This document shows, piece after piece, positions 1 to 7,790 of a DNA stretch of 64,000 bases. Source of the stretch: Streptomyces sp. NBC_00289 (lineage in GTDB: Bacteria; Actinomycetota; Actinomycetes; Streptomycetales; Streptomycetaceae). Location of the stretch: positions 8,990,001-9,054,000 of the forward strand of contig NZ_CP108046.1 in the NCBI RefSeq assembly GCF_041435115.1, in the 5' to 3' direction. Numbering within the stretch: the first letter of the stretch is position 1; the number at the start of each line of letters is the position of its first letter. A model generated the notes under the pieces. That model was not told where the DNA came from. It saw nothing but the letters and a program-made list of their open reading frames with translations, and did not search any database. The position numbers and the translations under genes were made by a program.

Positions 1-178
1 GGGACCGGACCCGACGGTCGTGCCGCAAGCGGCGTCACCGGATCTGGGGCCTGTCGTCAGGATCAGGACGGGCTCGCCTGATCCGAACGACGGACCCTGG
101 TGGACTGCGCGGCGCGAGTCGGGGTACGAGGACTGGTGCAGCAGCGTCCGGGCAGTCCGGCATTCGAGAGAGAAACGC

Positions 179-637
179 ATGATCGATCATCTGGACGGGG
201 CAGTGATACCGACTGGTTTCGACGTGCCCGTGGATCCGCTCCGGCGGGCGGCGCACTACACGGGCGAACCGGGTTGCATCGCCGAGGCCCGGCATTTCGC
301 CGCGCTCTTCCTCCAGCAGCTGAGGACCGAGTGGTGTGCCGAGATCGACCGCCGTGTCCAGGACGAGGTACTCCTGGTCGTCAGCGAACTCGTCACCAAC
401 GCCGACCGGCACAGCGACGGCCCGTACATCCTGGAGCTGGAGGGGACCGACACCTCGCTCACCGTGGCCGTCTACGACAGCAGCGCCGCCCTGCCCCGGC
501 GTTTTCCCCGTGACCCCCAGCGCATCGGCCGGCACGGGCTGGAGATCGTCCACGCCCTCGCGGCCGAGGTCGCCGTGGAACGGGTGCCGGTGGGCAAACG
601 CGTGACCGCCGCCGTGCACCTCGACAAACGCAACTGA
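179..637 (+). CDS. RsbW/SpoIIAB-type ATP-binding regulatory protein
   Basis: A 152-residue GHKL (HATPase_c) protein of the anti-sigma-factor serine-kinase type. An N-box-like SELVTNADRHS segment, a VYDSS segment in the G1 position and a GRHGLEIV glycine-rich segment follow each other in the last two thirds, as in RsbW/SpoIIAB-like proteins. These bind ATP and usually sequester a sigma factor or phosphorylate an anti-anti-sigma factor. The start is the ATG at 179, preceded by a GAGAGAG ribosome-binding sequence; the frame is open further upstream, but that part has no recognisable domain. It converges on the sigma-factor gene at 735-1634, so a partner-switching relation with it is plausible but is inference. 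Many stand-alone Streptomyces proteins of this family have unknown partners. Confidence 0.8.
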   Translation: MIDHLDGAVIPTGFDVPVDPLRRAAHYTGEPGCIAEARHFAALFLQQLRTEWCAEIDRRVQDEVLLVVSELVTNADRHSDGPYILELEGTDTSLTVAVYDSSAALPRRFPRDPQRIGRHGLEIVHALAAEVAVERVPVGKRVTAAVHLDKRN

Positions 638-683
638 GCCGGACCCGGGTCGGCCTGCCCCCACCCGGCCCCACCGGACGCGA

Positions 684-715
684 GTGCCGCCCCATACCTG
701 AAGGTGGGGCGGCAC
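684..715. terminator. Bidirectional terminator between convergent genes
   Basis: A perfect 11-bp inverted repeat (GTGCCGCCCCA / TGGGGCGGCAC) with a 10-nt loop lies between the convergent ATPase and sigma-factor genes. There is no T-run, which is usual for Streptomyces terminators. Confidence 0.75.
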
Positions 716-734
716 CCGCTCGTGGATCCCTCGG

Positions 735-1634
735 TCAGGCGCAGCCGAGCTCGCCCAGCATGCCCTCGCGCAGGCGGGTGATGATCCGCTTGATCAGCCG
801 GGACACGTGCATCTGCGAGCAGCCGAGCAGTTCGCCGATCTCCGCCTGGGTGGCCTCCTCCACGAACCGCATGTGGATGATCTGGCGGTCGCGTTCGCTC
901 AGCTCCGCCATCAGCGGGGCGAGCGACTGGAAGTCCTCGACGAGCCGCAGCCCGTCCTCCTCCACACCGATGAAGTCGGCCAGCACCGCCTCGCCGCCCT
1001 CGGCGCCGTCACCGGTGAGCGCGGCGTCCAGGGAAGAGGAGTTGTAGCCGTTGGAAGCGATCTGCGCCTCGACCACCTCCTTCTCGGAGATGTTCATCAG
1101 CGTGGCCAGTTCGGCGACCGTGGGATCGCGGTCGAGGCGGCTGGCGAGTTCCTCACGCGCCTTGGCCAGTTCGACCCGCAGCTCCTGCAGGCGGCGCGGC
1201 ACGTGCACGGCCCAGGTGGTGTCACGGAAGAACCGCTTTATCTCGCCCACGATGTAGGGCAGCGCGAACGAGGTGAACTCGACCTCGCGCGCCAGCTCGA
1301 AGCGGTCGATGGCCTTGATCAGGCCGATCATGCCGGTCTGGACGATGTCCTCCATGTCGTCCCCGCGGCCCCGGAACCGGCCCGCCGCGAACCGCACCAA
1401 CGACATGTTCATCTCGATGAGGGTGTTGCGCGCGTACTGGTACTCGTGCGTGCCCTCCTCGAGTTCCGTCAGGCGCCTGAAGAACTGGCGGGACAGCTCA
1501 CGCGCGTCGCGCGGAGCCACGGTCCTCGGGTTCTCGACCCCCGGCAGCGGACCGGCACCCGTCGTCCTGGTCCTGGTGGATTCGGCGGTCTCCTCGACGA
1601 CCTGTGCCTCCGGCCGGATCACGGCGGTGTCCAT
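735..1634 (-). CDS. sigL: RNA polymerase sigma factor, SigB/SigF family (SigL-like)
   Basis: A 299-residue alternative sigma factor. It has region 2 (NTLIEMNMSLVRFAAGRF then DMEDIVQTGMIGLIKAIDRF), region 3 (LQELRVELAKAREELASRL) and region 4 with a C-terminal helix-turn-helix (EATQAEIGELLGCSQMHVSRLI). This is the Streptomyces group that includes SigB, F, G, H, I, K, L, M and N, controlling osmotic/oxidative stress and differentiation genes. The ATG at 1634 follows GGGGAGAGG. The name SigL rests on position beside popR and clpP3-clpP4, as remembered from S. coelicolor (SCO7278), so it is tentative. A sigma-B-type promoter sits 80-105 bp upstream, which suggests autoregulation or control by a paralogue. 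The N-terminal 60 residues are low-complexity. Confidence 0.88.
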   Translation of the reverse strand: MDTAVIRPEAQVVEETAESTRTRTTGAGPLPGVENPRTVAPRDARELSRQFFRRLTELEEGTHEYQYARNTLIEMNMSLVRFAAGRFRGRGDDMEDIVQTGMIGLIKAIDRFELAREVEFTSFALPYIVGEIKRFFRDTTWAVHVPRRLQELRVELAKAREELASRLDRDPTVAELATLMNISEKEVVEAQIASNGYNSSSLDAALTGDGAEGGEAVLADFIGVEEDGLRLVEDFQSLAPLMAELSERDRQIIHMRFVEEATQAEIGELLGCSQMHVSRLIKRIITRLREGMLGELGCA

Positions 1635-2022
1635 TACCTCTCCCCAAGTCACGGCATCTGCCCCTACGGCCTCGGTGTGTCCAAGGTCCCTGTCCGGGTG
1701 TCGCGGCTTGCCGTGTACCCCGTTCGCGGCGACGTATGCACACATCGACCGCCGGGCGGCGCACCGCCCGCGAGACCTTCTCCACAGCGCGTACCCGGCC
1801 TGTGACGGACCATGCCCTCCGTGTGGCCGCGGAAGGGAAAAAGGTGTGCGGGACCGGGGCGCCGAGGCCGTGACCCCGCAGCCGGTACCACTTCCAATCT
1901 GCCACTCCCGGGCCCGGCGCGCCACGTGGCCCACGAGCCGTCGCGGGGTCAGGAACGTGGATTCCCCCCAGGGCGGAATGCCACTCCCTTCCCCCGGAGC
2001 CCGGAAATCCTAGGCTGAGGGG
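1635..2022. other. Divergent regulatory region between sigL and popR
   Basis: No gene is supported in this 388-bp stretch. On the minus strand it holds the sigL leader and the GCAT-N15-GGGTAC promoter at 1715-1739. On the plus strand it holds a -10 hexamer for popR at 2011-2016. Open frames crossing it are extensions of the two genes or shadows without domains. Confidence 0.6.
1715..1739 (-). promoter_or_regulatory. Sigma-B-type promoter of sigL
   Basis: On the minus strand the sequence reads GCAT, 15 bases, GGGTAC. This fits the published S. coelicolor SigB consensus GNNT-N14-16-GGGTAC/T. The predicted transcript start is near 1706, giving a leader of about 70 nt before the ATG at 1634. A stress sigma factor that recognises its own promoter is common in this family. 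Confidence 0.6.
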
Positions 2023-2023
2023 G
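2011..2023 (+). promoter_or_regulatory. -10 element and probable leaderless start of popR
   Basis: The hexamer TAGGCT at 2011-2016 is a typical Streptomyces -10. It places the transcript start at about 2022-2023, exactly at the GTG start codon of popR. No separate Shine-Dalgarno spacing is available, so a leaderless mRNA is likely. No good -35 is visible, which fits an activator-dependent or weak promoter. Confidence 0.4.
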
Positions 2024-2424
2024 TGAGCAACCAAGCGCCCAACGAAGCCCGCGTCATCCCGCTGCGTCCGCCGGCCGTGCGCCCGGCCGCCTCACCCGCG
2101 CCACCCACGCCCGCCCCCAGGGAGCCCCTGTGGCGTGACCTGGTCGGGGACGTCCTGCGGCGCGAACGCCTCGCGCAGGAACGCACGCTGAAGGACGTGG
2201 CCGACGCGGCGCGGATCTCCATGCCCTATCTCTCGGAGGTGGAGCGCGGCCGCAAGGAGGCCTCGTCGGAGGTCCTCGCGGCCGCCGCCCACGCGCTGGG
2301 CCTGGGCCTGGGCGACCTGCTGTCGCTGGCGCAGGGCGAGCTCACCCGGCTCTCCGCCCGCCGACACGGCAGGGGCCGGGCCACTTCCACCTCGCCGTAC
2401 AACGGACTGTGCCTGGCCGCCTGA
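2023..2424 (+). CDS. popR: PopR, XRE-family activator of clpP3-clpP4
   Basis: A 133-residue regulator. It has a Pro/Ala-rich N-terminus, an XRE helix-turn-helix at about residues 42-97 (key segments TLKDVADAARIS and MPYLSEVERGRKE) and a tail ending CLAA. In S. lividans PopR activates the clpP3-clpP4 operon when ClpP1/P2 are missing; its last two alanines make it a Clp substrate, and changing them stabilises it (Viala and Mazodier). Both features are seen here: the clpP pair lies directly downstream in convergent orientation, and the protein ends LAA like an SsrA tag. It should therefore report on Clp capacity: degraded when ClpP1/P2 work, accumulating when they fail. Confidence 0.87.
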   Translation: MSNQAPNEARVIPLRPPAVRPAASPAPPTPAPREPLWRDLVGDVLRRERLAQERTLKDVADAARISMPYLSEVERGRKEASSEVLAAAAHALGLGLGDLLSLAQGELTRLSARRHGRGRATSTSPYNGLCLAA

Positions 2425-2460
2425 CGACGCCCTCCCGCCGACGGCCGCGGATCCGGCGCC

Positions 2461-3063
2461 TCAGACCATCATGGGGCGCCGGCCCAGCACTTCGTCCGCC
2501 AGTCCGTACGCCACGGCCTCCCGCGCGGTGAAGACCTTGTCGCGGTCCATGTCGGCCCGCAGCGTCGCGATGTCGTGGTGCGTGTGCCGCGCCAGCACCT
2601 CCTCGACCTGGGAGCGGATCCGGACCATCTCCTTGGCCTGGAGGGCGAGGTCGGTCACCGTTCCCTGCCGTCCGCCGCTGGCCGGCTGCCCGAGCAGCAC
2701 GCGCGCGTGCTCGAGGACGAACCGCCGCCCGGGGTCCCCGCCGGCCAGGAGCACCGCCGCCGTGGACGCCGCCTGCCCGACGCAGAAGGTCGAGATCGGT
2801 GCCTGTACGAACGTCATCGTGTCGTAGATCGCCATCAGCGAAGTGAACGAGCCGCCGGGCGAGTTGAGGTAGACGGCGATCTCCTGCTCCGGGGCCGCCG
2901 ACTCCAGATGCAGGAGTTGCGCGATGACGACGTTGGCGACGCCGTCGTCGATCTCCGTGCCGAGGAAGATGATCCGCTCGGACAGCAGCCGGCTGAACAC
3001 GTCGTAGGACCGCTCACCCTGCGGGGTCCGCTCGACGACGTTCGGAATCGTGTAGGTCCCCAT
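2461..3063 (-). CDS. clpP4: ClpP4-like protease subunit lacking the catalytic histidine
   Basis: A 200-residue ClpP-family serine peptidase subunit, second in the clpP3-clpP4 operon. The nucleophile Ser100 is present in GQAASTA, and the acid Asp175 in DRDKVF. The helix that should carry the catalytic His reads [11 protein letters not shown] instead of RVMIHQP, so position 125 is Gly (codon at 2689-2691). By the canonical Ser-His-Asp triad this subunit should be inactive or very weak and act structurally with ClpP3. Its ATG follows the clpP3 stop after one base (TGA-G-ATG), so translation is coupled. The paralogue name follows operon order in S. coelicolor and S. lividans. Confidence 0.87.
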   Translation of the reverse strand: MGTYTIPNVVERTPQGERSYDVFSRLLSERIIFLGTEIDDGVANVVIAQLLHLESAAPEQEIAVYLNSPGGSFTSLMAIYDTMTFVQAPISTFCVGQAASTAAVLLAGGDPGRRFVLEHARVLLGQPASGGRQGTVTDLALQAKEMVRIRSQVEEVLARHTHHDIATLRADMDRDKVFTAREAVAYGLADEVLGRRPMMV

Positions 3064-3064
3064 C

Positions 3065-3718
3065 TCACAGCCCCATCCGTCGTCGTGAGGCGGTCGGGCG
3101 GATGTCCGCGAGGGACTCCACGACCCGGTCCACCATGCCGTAGTCCCTGGCCTGCCCGGCCGTGAACCAGCGGTCGCGGTCGCCGTCCCGGGAGATGGTC
3201 TCGGCGCTCTGACCGGTGTGCTCCGCGGTGATCCGCTCGATGGTCCGTTTCGTGAACTCCAGGTTCTCCGCCTGGATCTCGATGTCCGCGGTCGTGCCGC
3301 CGATGCCCGCCGACGGCTGGTGCATCATGACGCGCGCGTTGGGCAGCGCGTAGCGCTTGCCCTGCGCGCCGACGCTGAGCAGGAACTGCCCCATGCTCGC
3401 GGCGAAGCCCATGGCGAGTGTGGAGACGTCGTTGGGGATCAGCCGCATCGTGTCGTAGATCGCGAGACCCGCGTGCACCGAACCGCCCGGGCTGTTGATG
3501 TACAGGCCGATGTCGGTGTGAGGGTCCTCCGCGGACAGGATCAGCAACTGCGCGCAGACCCGGTTCGCGGAGACCTCGTCGACCTGGGTGCCCAGGAAGA
3601 CGACGCGCTGGGCGAGCAGTTGCGCGGCCAGGTGGTCGTCGAACCGGGTCGCGGGGGTGTCGCCGTCCTCGGCCCGCGGCATCGGGGCCGGGGCGAAGCC
3701 GGTGGTGAGTGGAGACAT
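3065..3718 (-). CDS. clpP3: ClpP3-like ATP-dependent protease subunit
   Basis: A 217-residue ClpP subunit with a full catalytic triad: Ser108 in GFAASMG, His133 in VMMHQP, Asp182 in DRDRWF. It forms the degradation chamber with ClpP4 and works with Clp ATPases; the operon is the PopR-controlled back-up for ClpP1/P2. The start is the ATG at 3718, preceded by GAGGAG (complement of 3724-3729). The open frame continues upstream through the neighbouring hydrolase gene, but that part has no ClpP similarity. The leader region 3719-3846 holds a repeated TCGGGTGCG that may be a regulator site. Confidence 0.9.
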   Translation of the reverse strand: MSPLTTGFAPAPMPRAEDGDTPATRFDDHLAAQLLAQRVVFLGTQVDEVSANRVCAQLLILSAEDPHTDIGLYINSPGGSVHAGLAIYDTMRLIPNDVSTLAMGFAASMGQFLLSVGAQGKRYALPNARVMMHQPSAGIGGTTADIEIQAENLEFTKRTIERITAEHTGQSAETISRDGDRDRWFTAGQARDYGMVDRVVESLADIRPTASRRRMGL

Positions 3719-3747
3719 CGGCGCTCCTCGTCGAGTCGTCGGAGATG

Positions 3748-3790
3748 TCGGGTGCGGCGGTGGTCGCCGCGTTCTCCACTCTCGGGTGCG
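3748..3790. repeat. Direct repeat upstream of clpP3
   Basis: TCGGGTGCG occurs at 3748-3756 and again at 3782-3790, 34 bp apart, within 75 bp of the clpP3 start. It is a candidate PopR binding region. The classical ClgR box (GTTCGC-N5-GCG) was looked for and not found. Confidence 0.3.
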
Positions 3791-3846
3791 ATGCGCCGCT
3801 GCCGCGGGTTTCTCGGCCCGCAGCAGATTCGCCCACGGCAGAGCGC

Positions 3847-5058
3847 TCAGGGCGTGTGCTTCTCGCGCAGCTCCCGGAAGAACGCGCGCACGTCGCCGAC
3901 CAGCAGATCGGGCTCCTCCATCGCCGCGAAGTGCCCGCCCCGGTCGAACTCGGTCCACCGCACGAGGTTCTCGGTCCGTTCCGCCTTGTGCCGCAGGGGA
4001 AGCTGGAGCTCGGCCGGGAAGACGGCGAGCGCGGTGGGGGCGGTGGAGGGCTCGGCCGGTGCCGCCGCCCGACCGGTGGCGTGCGCCCGCTCGTAGTAGA
4101 CGCGGGCCGACGAACCGGCGGTCCCGGTCAGCCAGTACAGCATGACGTTGGTGAGCAGCCGGTTGCGGTCCACGGCTTCCTCGGGCAGTTCCTCCGAGTC
4201 GGTCCACTCCCTGAACTTCTCGACGATCCAGGCGAGTTGGCCGACGGGGGAGTCGGTGAGGGCATACGCCAGGGTCTGCGGCCGGGTGGACTGCAGGACG
4301 GCGTATCCCGTGCCCTCGCGCGACCACGCGCTCCACCGGTGCCACGAGGTGAGCGTCTTCTCCCGCTCCTCGGGGCCCAGTGCCGCCAGTTCGTCGGGGG
4401 TCGGTTCGGTGGCGGCCTGCGCGCCCGGCAGCAGGTTGAGGTGCACGCCGATGACGCGTTCCGGGTGCGCGCGGCCCAGTTCGCGGGAGATCGCCGCACC
4501 CCAGTCGCCGCCCTGGGCGCCGAAGCGCGAGTAGCCGAGCCGCCCCATCAGTTCGGCCCAGGCGTCGGCGATCCGGCCGGCCTCCCAGCCGGTGTCCGGC
4601 GTGGGGCCCGACAGCCCGAACCCCGGGATGCTCGGTACGACCACGTGAAAGGCGTCGGAGGGGTCGCCGCCGTGGGCGGCCGGATCGGTGAGCGGCCCCA
4701 CGACGTCGAGGAACTCGACGATCGACCCCGGCCAGCCATGGGTGATGATCAGCGGGGTCGCGTCGGGCTCGGGGGAGCGGACATGCGCGAAGTGGACGGT
4801 CGCCCCGTCGACGGTGGCCGTGAACTGCGGCCACTCGTTGAGCCGCTCCTCGGCCGCCCGCCAGTCGTAGGCGTGCCGCCAGTGCCGTACCAGCTCCCGC
4901 AGATAGTCCGGGGGAACACCGTGGGACCAGCCGACCCCCGGCAGCGCCTCCGGCCACCGGGTGCGGTCGAGGCGCTCGTGCAGATCGTCGAGATCGCGCT
5001 GCGGTACGTCGATACGGAACGGGCTGATGCTGTCTGTGTCTGCGGGCGAGGACGTCAT
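3847..5058 (-). CDS. Epoxide hydrolase, EHN-type alpha/beta hydrolase
   Basis: A 403-residue microsomal-type epoxide hydrolase. An N-terminal EHN domain (about residues 10-115, containing LHERLDRTRWPE) is followed by an alpha/beta-hydrolase core. The oxyanion loop is HGWPG, the Asp nucleophile is in GGDWG, and the C-terminal histidine is in RGGHFAAMEEP. The enzyme opens epoxides to diols through a covalent ester on the Asp. The natural substrate is not evident. The ATG at 5058 was chosen; a longer frame to 5103 has no conserved sequence. It is transcribed away from the VOC gene at 5214 across an intergenic tandem repeat, so the two may share an operator. Confidence 0.87.
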   Translation of the reverse strand: MTSSPADTDSISPFRIDVPQRDLDDLHERLDRTRWPEALPGVGWSHGVPPDYLRELVRHWRHAYDWRAAEERLNEWPQFTATVDGATVHFAHVRSPEPDATPLIITHGWPGSIVEFLDVVGPLTDPAAHGGDPSDAFHVVVPSIPGFGLSGPTPDTGWEAGRIADAWAELMGRLGYSRFGAQGGDWGAAISRELGRAHPERVIGVHLNLLPGAQAATEPTPDELAALGPEEREKTLTSWHRWSAWSREGTGYAVLQSTRPQTLAYALTDSPVGQLAWIVEKFREWTDSEELPEEAVDRNRLLTNVMLYWLTGTAGSSARVYYERAHATGRAAAPAEPSTAPTALAVFPAELQLPLRHKAERTENLVRWTEFDRGGHFAAMEEPDLLVGDVRAFFRELREKHTP

Positions 5059-5109
5059 GATCCGGATGCTAGTTCCGGGCGGTGACAGGGCCAATCGGAT
5101 CAACGGTCC

Positions 5110-5175
5110 GTCGGCCGATGGGTTTTCTGGGATCGATCTGTCGTCGACCGATGAGTTTCGCGGGAACGATCGGTC
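5110..5175. repeat. Tandem 33-bp operator-like repeat between divergent genes
   Basis: Two head-to-tail 33-bp units (5110-5142 and 5143-5175) match at 26 of 33 positions. The second unit, with two extra bases, contains a perfect 10-bp inverted repeat, GTCGACCGAT (5143-5152) and ATCGGTCGAC (5169-5178). The repeats fill most of the gap between the epoxide hydrolase (minus) and the VOC protein (plus), ending 25 bp before the latter's RBS. No regulator gene is adjacent. Confidence 0.6.
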
Positions 5176-5213
5176 GACACAGATGACCGCGTTCCACGCT
5201 CCAGGAGGTACTC

Positions 5214-5696
5214 ATGACCACCGAGGGATTCACCACGTGTCTCTGGTTCGACGGCCAGGCCGAGGAGGCCGCCCACTACTACGTGTCGATCTTCAAGAAC
5301 TCCGGCATCGGGCGCGTCAGCCGCTACACGGACGGCAGCCCCGGTGACCCCGGCTCCGTGATGGCGGTGGAGTTCACGGCGAACGGCCACAAGTTCCTCG
5401 GCCTCAACGGCGGACCGCAGTTCACGTTCACTGAGGCGATCTCCTTCCAGATCTTCTGCGAGAACCAGGAGGAGGTCGACCACTTCTGGACCAGGCTCAC
5501 CGAGAACGGCGGCGAGACCGGGAACTGCGGCTGGCTCAAGGACAGGTACGGCGTGTCCTGGCAGGTGATCCCGGACAGGCTCATCGGCATGATCAGCGAC
5601 CCCGACCCGGAGAAGGCGGCGCGCACGACCCAGGCCATGATGTCGATGTACAAGCTCGACATCGCGGCTCTGGAGAAGGCGTACGCGGGCGAGTGA
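5214..5696 (+). CDS. VOC superfamily protein, PhnB/3-demethylubiquinone MT-like
   Basis: A 160-residue single-domain vicinal-oxygen-chelate protein of the PhnB-like family (Pfam 3-dmu-9_3-mt). It begins TTCLWFDGQAEEAAHYYVSIF, where the family places the first beta strand and helix, and ends with the EKAARTTQAMMSM helix typical of the group. These proteins are metal-binding or metal-free dimers of mostly unknown substrate. An AGGAGG lies 5 bp before the ATG. Promoter and operator elements are probably in the tandem repeat upstream. It converges on the APH-like gene; the 30-bp gap and the start of that gene's 3' end form a G/C-rich inverted repeat that may terminate both. Confidence 0.8.
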   Translation: MTTEGFTTCLWFDGQAEEAAHYYVSIFKNSGIGRVSRYTDGSPGDPGSVMAVEFTANGHKFLGLNGGPQFTFTEAISFQIFCENQEEVDHFWTRLTENGGETGNCGWLKDRYGVSWQVIPDRLIGMISDPDPEKAARTTQAMMSMYKLDIAALEKAYAGE

Positions 5697-5726
5697 ACCG
5701 CCCCGCCGGGCCGGCCGTCGCGCCTG

Positions 5727-6635
5727 TCAGGGCGCGGCCGGCCGCTCGGCGAGGATCTCCCTGATCACATGCCGGGAGTTCGCGGCCAGGGCCGGATTGG
5801 TGTCCCAGTAGTAGGGCAGCTGGATCAGCGAGATCGACAGCGCCCAGCCACGGCCGCGGGCCCACTCGGCGTCGTCGGCGCCGACCGCCCGCCGGAAGGT
5901 CTCCCGCGCCGCTCCGGGCAGCAGGTTCCAGGCGATGATCAGGTCCACGGCGGGATCGCCCACGCCCACCGTGCCGAAGTCGATGACGGCGCCGAGCCGC
6001 CCCCGCGCCACGAGGACGTTCCCGGGCATCAGGTCGCCGTGCGCCCAGGCGGGCGGTCCGCCGTGCCGCGGGAGGCGCAGTGCCTCCTCCCACCGGGCCG
6101 ACACCGCGGCGGTGTCGATCCGCCCCTCCAGCAGGCCGATGGCCTCCCGGGTGAGCGCGTCCCGGGTGGCGAGAGGCACGCCCCGGTGGTTGGGCGGACC
6201 GTCGTGCGGATCGATCCGGCGCAGCGCGAGGACGAACTCCGCGAGGTCCCGGGCCAGCGACTCCGGCTCCTCCACGGCGCCAGCGACCGGGTTGCCGCCC
6301 TCCAACCAGCGGTAGACGGACCAGGGCCACGGGAAGTCCTCGCCCGGCCTGCCCTGTCCCAGCGGCTCGGGTACGGGGACCGGCAGCGAGGACGCCAGCC
6401 TGGGCAGCCAGCGCTGTTCGTGCGCCACACTTTCCACCGCTCCGGGGCGCCGGGGCAGCCGCACCACCTTGTCCGGGCCCAGTCGGAACATGGCGTTCTC
6501 GGTCCCGGAGGACGCCAGGCGCTCGACGGGGAGCCCGGTCCACTCGGGGAACTGTTCGGCGACCAGCCGACCGACCAGGGACGCGTCGAGGTCGACCTCG
6601 TCCGCGTGCATCTTCACGGCACACATGCGGTCCAT
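5727..6635 (-). CDS. Aminoglycoside phosphotransferase (APH) family kinase
   Basis: A 302-residue small-molecule kinase-like protein. The Brenner motif is AWAHGDLMPGNVLV (HGDLxxxN), and the metal-binding Asp follows in AVIDFGTVGVGDPAVDL. Both are intact, so phosphotransfer activity is likely. The family includes aminoglycoside, macrolide, homoserine and choline kinases; this member resembles the Streptomyces housekeeping type more than a known resistance enzyme. The start is uncertain: ATG codons at 6635, 6623 and 6608 are in frame; 6635 has GATGGG directly upstream. It is divergent from the two-domain VOC gene. Confidence 0.8.
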   Translation of the reverse strand: MDRMCAVKMHADEVDLDASLVGRLVAEQFPEWTGLPVERLASSGTENAMFRLGPDKVVRLPRRPGAVESVAHEQRWLPRLASSLPVPVPEPLGQGRPGEDFPWPWSVYRWLEGGNPVAGAVEEPESLARDLAEFVLALRRIDPHDGPPNHRGVPLATRDALTREAIGLLEGRIDTAAVSARWEEALRLPRHGGPPAWAHGDLMPGNVLVARGRLGAVIDFGTVGVGDPAVDLIIAWNLLPGAARETFRRAVGADDAEWARGRGWALSISLIQLPYYWDTNPALAANSRHVIREILAERPAAP

Positions 6636-6938
6636 CCCATCGTCCGGCGAGCGGGAAGTCGAACGAATTCGGCGGGCGTCAGCGGTGGTCGCCGATCACC
6701 CGGGTGATCTCCCGAACGATGCGCAGGATGCCGGGGGAGCGGACCGGGCAGGGCTTCGGTGTCGAGGTCGTCGGTGCCAGGCAGAAGAAGAGACGGACCG
6801 GCATGGCTCCCAGCCGTTCTCGCGGCGGTCGGCCGGCCGTGGTTTCCGCGACGGGCTCCTGCGTTCGGCGCGCGGGCGGGCGAACCGCTCGCTAGCGTGT
6901 GGAATCGGACCATTCGCCGATTCGGAGAGGCCGCTGCC
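6636..6938. other. Divergent intergenic region with VOC promoter
   Basis: About 300 bp without a supported gene. The only structured part is at the right end: a -10-like TAGCGT at 6893-6898 and the inverted repeat GAATCGG / CCGATTC (6902-6908 and 6917-6923) around the predicted transcript start. The rest shows no clear motif. Confidence 0.45.
6893..6923 (+). promoter_or_regulatory. -10 element and inverted-repeat operator
   Basis: TAGCGT (6893-6898) predicts a start near 6905. A 7-bp perfect inverted repeat with an 8-nt spacer covers 6902-6923, just before the GGAGAGG RBS at 6924. A repressor bound there would block initiation of the VOC gene; alternatively it is a leader hairpin. Confidence 0.4.
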
Positions 6939-7739
6939 ATGGCCGTACGACCAGAGGGAACGCCCTGTTGGGCCGATGCGATGTTCAGCGACGTCGAGGG
7001 AGCCAAGAGCTTCTACGGCGGCGTCCTCGGCTGGACCTTCGGCGAGTCGTCGTCGGAGTACGGCAACTACACCCAGGCCTACGTGGACGGCAAGGCGGTC
7101 GCCGCCGTGGTCCCGCCGATGCCGGGGCAGGAGGGCCAGTCGCAGTGGTGCCTGTACTTCGCGTCCTCCGACGCCGCCGCCACCGCCGCCAGGATCCGTG
7201 AGAAGGGCGGCGAGGTGCTGATGGAGCCGATGCAGGTCGGCGACTTCGGCACGATGTGCCTGGCACGCGACCCGAGCGGCGTCGTGTTCGGCGTGTGGCA
7301 GGCCGGCGTCCACGAGGGCTTCGAGGCGCCGCCCGAGCAGCCCGGGGCGTTCTGCTGGGCCGAGGTCTTCACCCGGGAGCCCGAGAAGTCGGACGCGTTC
7401 TTCCCGGCGGTCTTCGGTTACACGGCGAAACAGATGGACGACGCGGGGGTCGACTTCCGCATGTACAACCTCGGCGACGACACCGTTCTCGGCCGGATGA
7501 GGATGACCGAGGACTTCCCGCCCGAGGTGCCGCCCTACATCAACGTCTACTTCACGGTCGACGACTGCGACGAGGCCGTCGCCCGGGCCACCAAGCTCGG
7601 TGGTGTGCTGCGCTTCGGGCCCATGGACACCCCGTTCGGGCGCTTCGCCGCCATCAGCGACCCGCAGGGCGCCGCGTTCTCGGTCATCGACGTCACGACG
7701 ACCGCGGGCGAGCTGCCGAAGACGACCGACGTCTCCTGA
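6939..7739 (+). CDS. Two-domain VOC (glyoxalase-like) protein
   Basis: A 266-residue protein of two tandem glyoxalase/bleomycin-resistance folds, residues 1-125 (starting PCWADAMFSDVEGAKSFYG) and 135-258 (GAFCWAEVFTREPEKSDAFF). Each half ends with a DPSG/DPQG turn and a hydrophobic strand. Streptomyces has many such proteins, named hydroxylases or glyoxalase-like by homology, with no fixed substrate. The ATG at 6939 follows GGAGAGG. The frame is open upstream to 6759, but that part is not conserved and lies in the promoter region. Confidence 0.85.
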   Translation: MAVRPEGTPCWADAMFSDVEGAKSFYGGVLGWTFGESSSEYGNYTQAYVDGKAVAAVVPPMPGQEGQSQWCLYFASSDAAATAARIREKGGEVLMEPMQVGDFGTMCLARDPSGVVFGVWQAGVHEGFEAPPEQPGAFCWAEVFTREPEKSDAFFPAVFGYTAKQMDDAGVDFRMYNLGDDTVLGRMRMTEDFPPEVPPYINVYFTVDDCDEAVARATKLGGVLRFGPMDTPFGRFAAISDPQGAAFSVIDVTTTAGELPKTTDVS

Positions 7740-7790
7740 CGACGCCCCTCGCGCTCAGCGGCCCAGCCCGACCGTGGCATGATCGGGGCC

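Noticed and set aside
35-715. Minus-strand 226-codon frame opposite the RsbW-like gene
   Set aside because: It is the antisense of a gene with clear HATPase motifs and crosses a terminator.
3719-3846. ClgR box at clpP3
   Set aside because: GTTCGC-N5-GCG was not found on either strand; only a different direct repeat is present.
3065-4957. Long minus-strand frame joining clpP3 to an upstream 400-codon extension
   Set aside because: The upstream part overlaps the epoxide hydrolase in another frame, is Arg/Gly-rich and has no domain. The ATG at 3718 with GAGGAG starts a normal-length ClpP.
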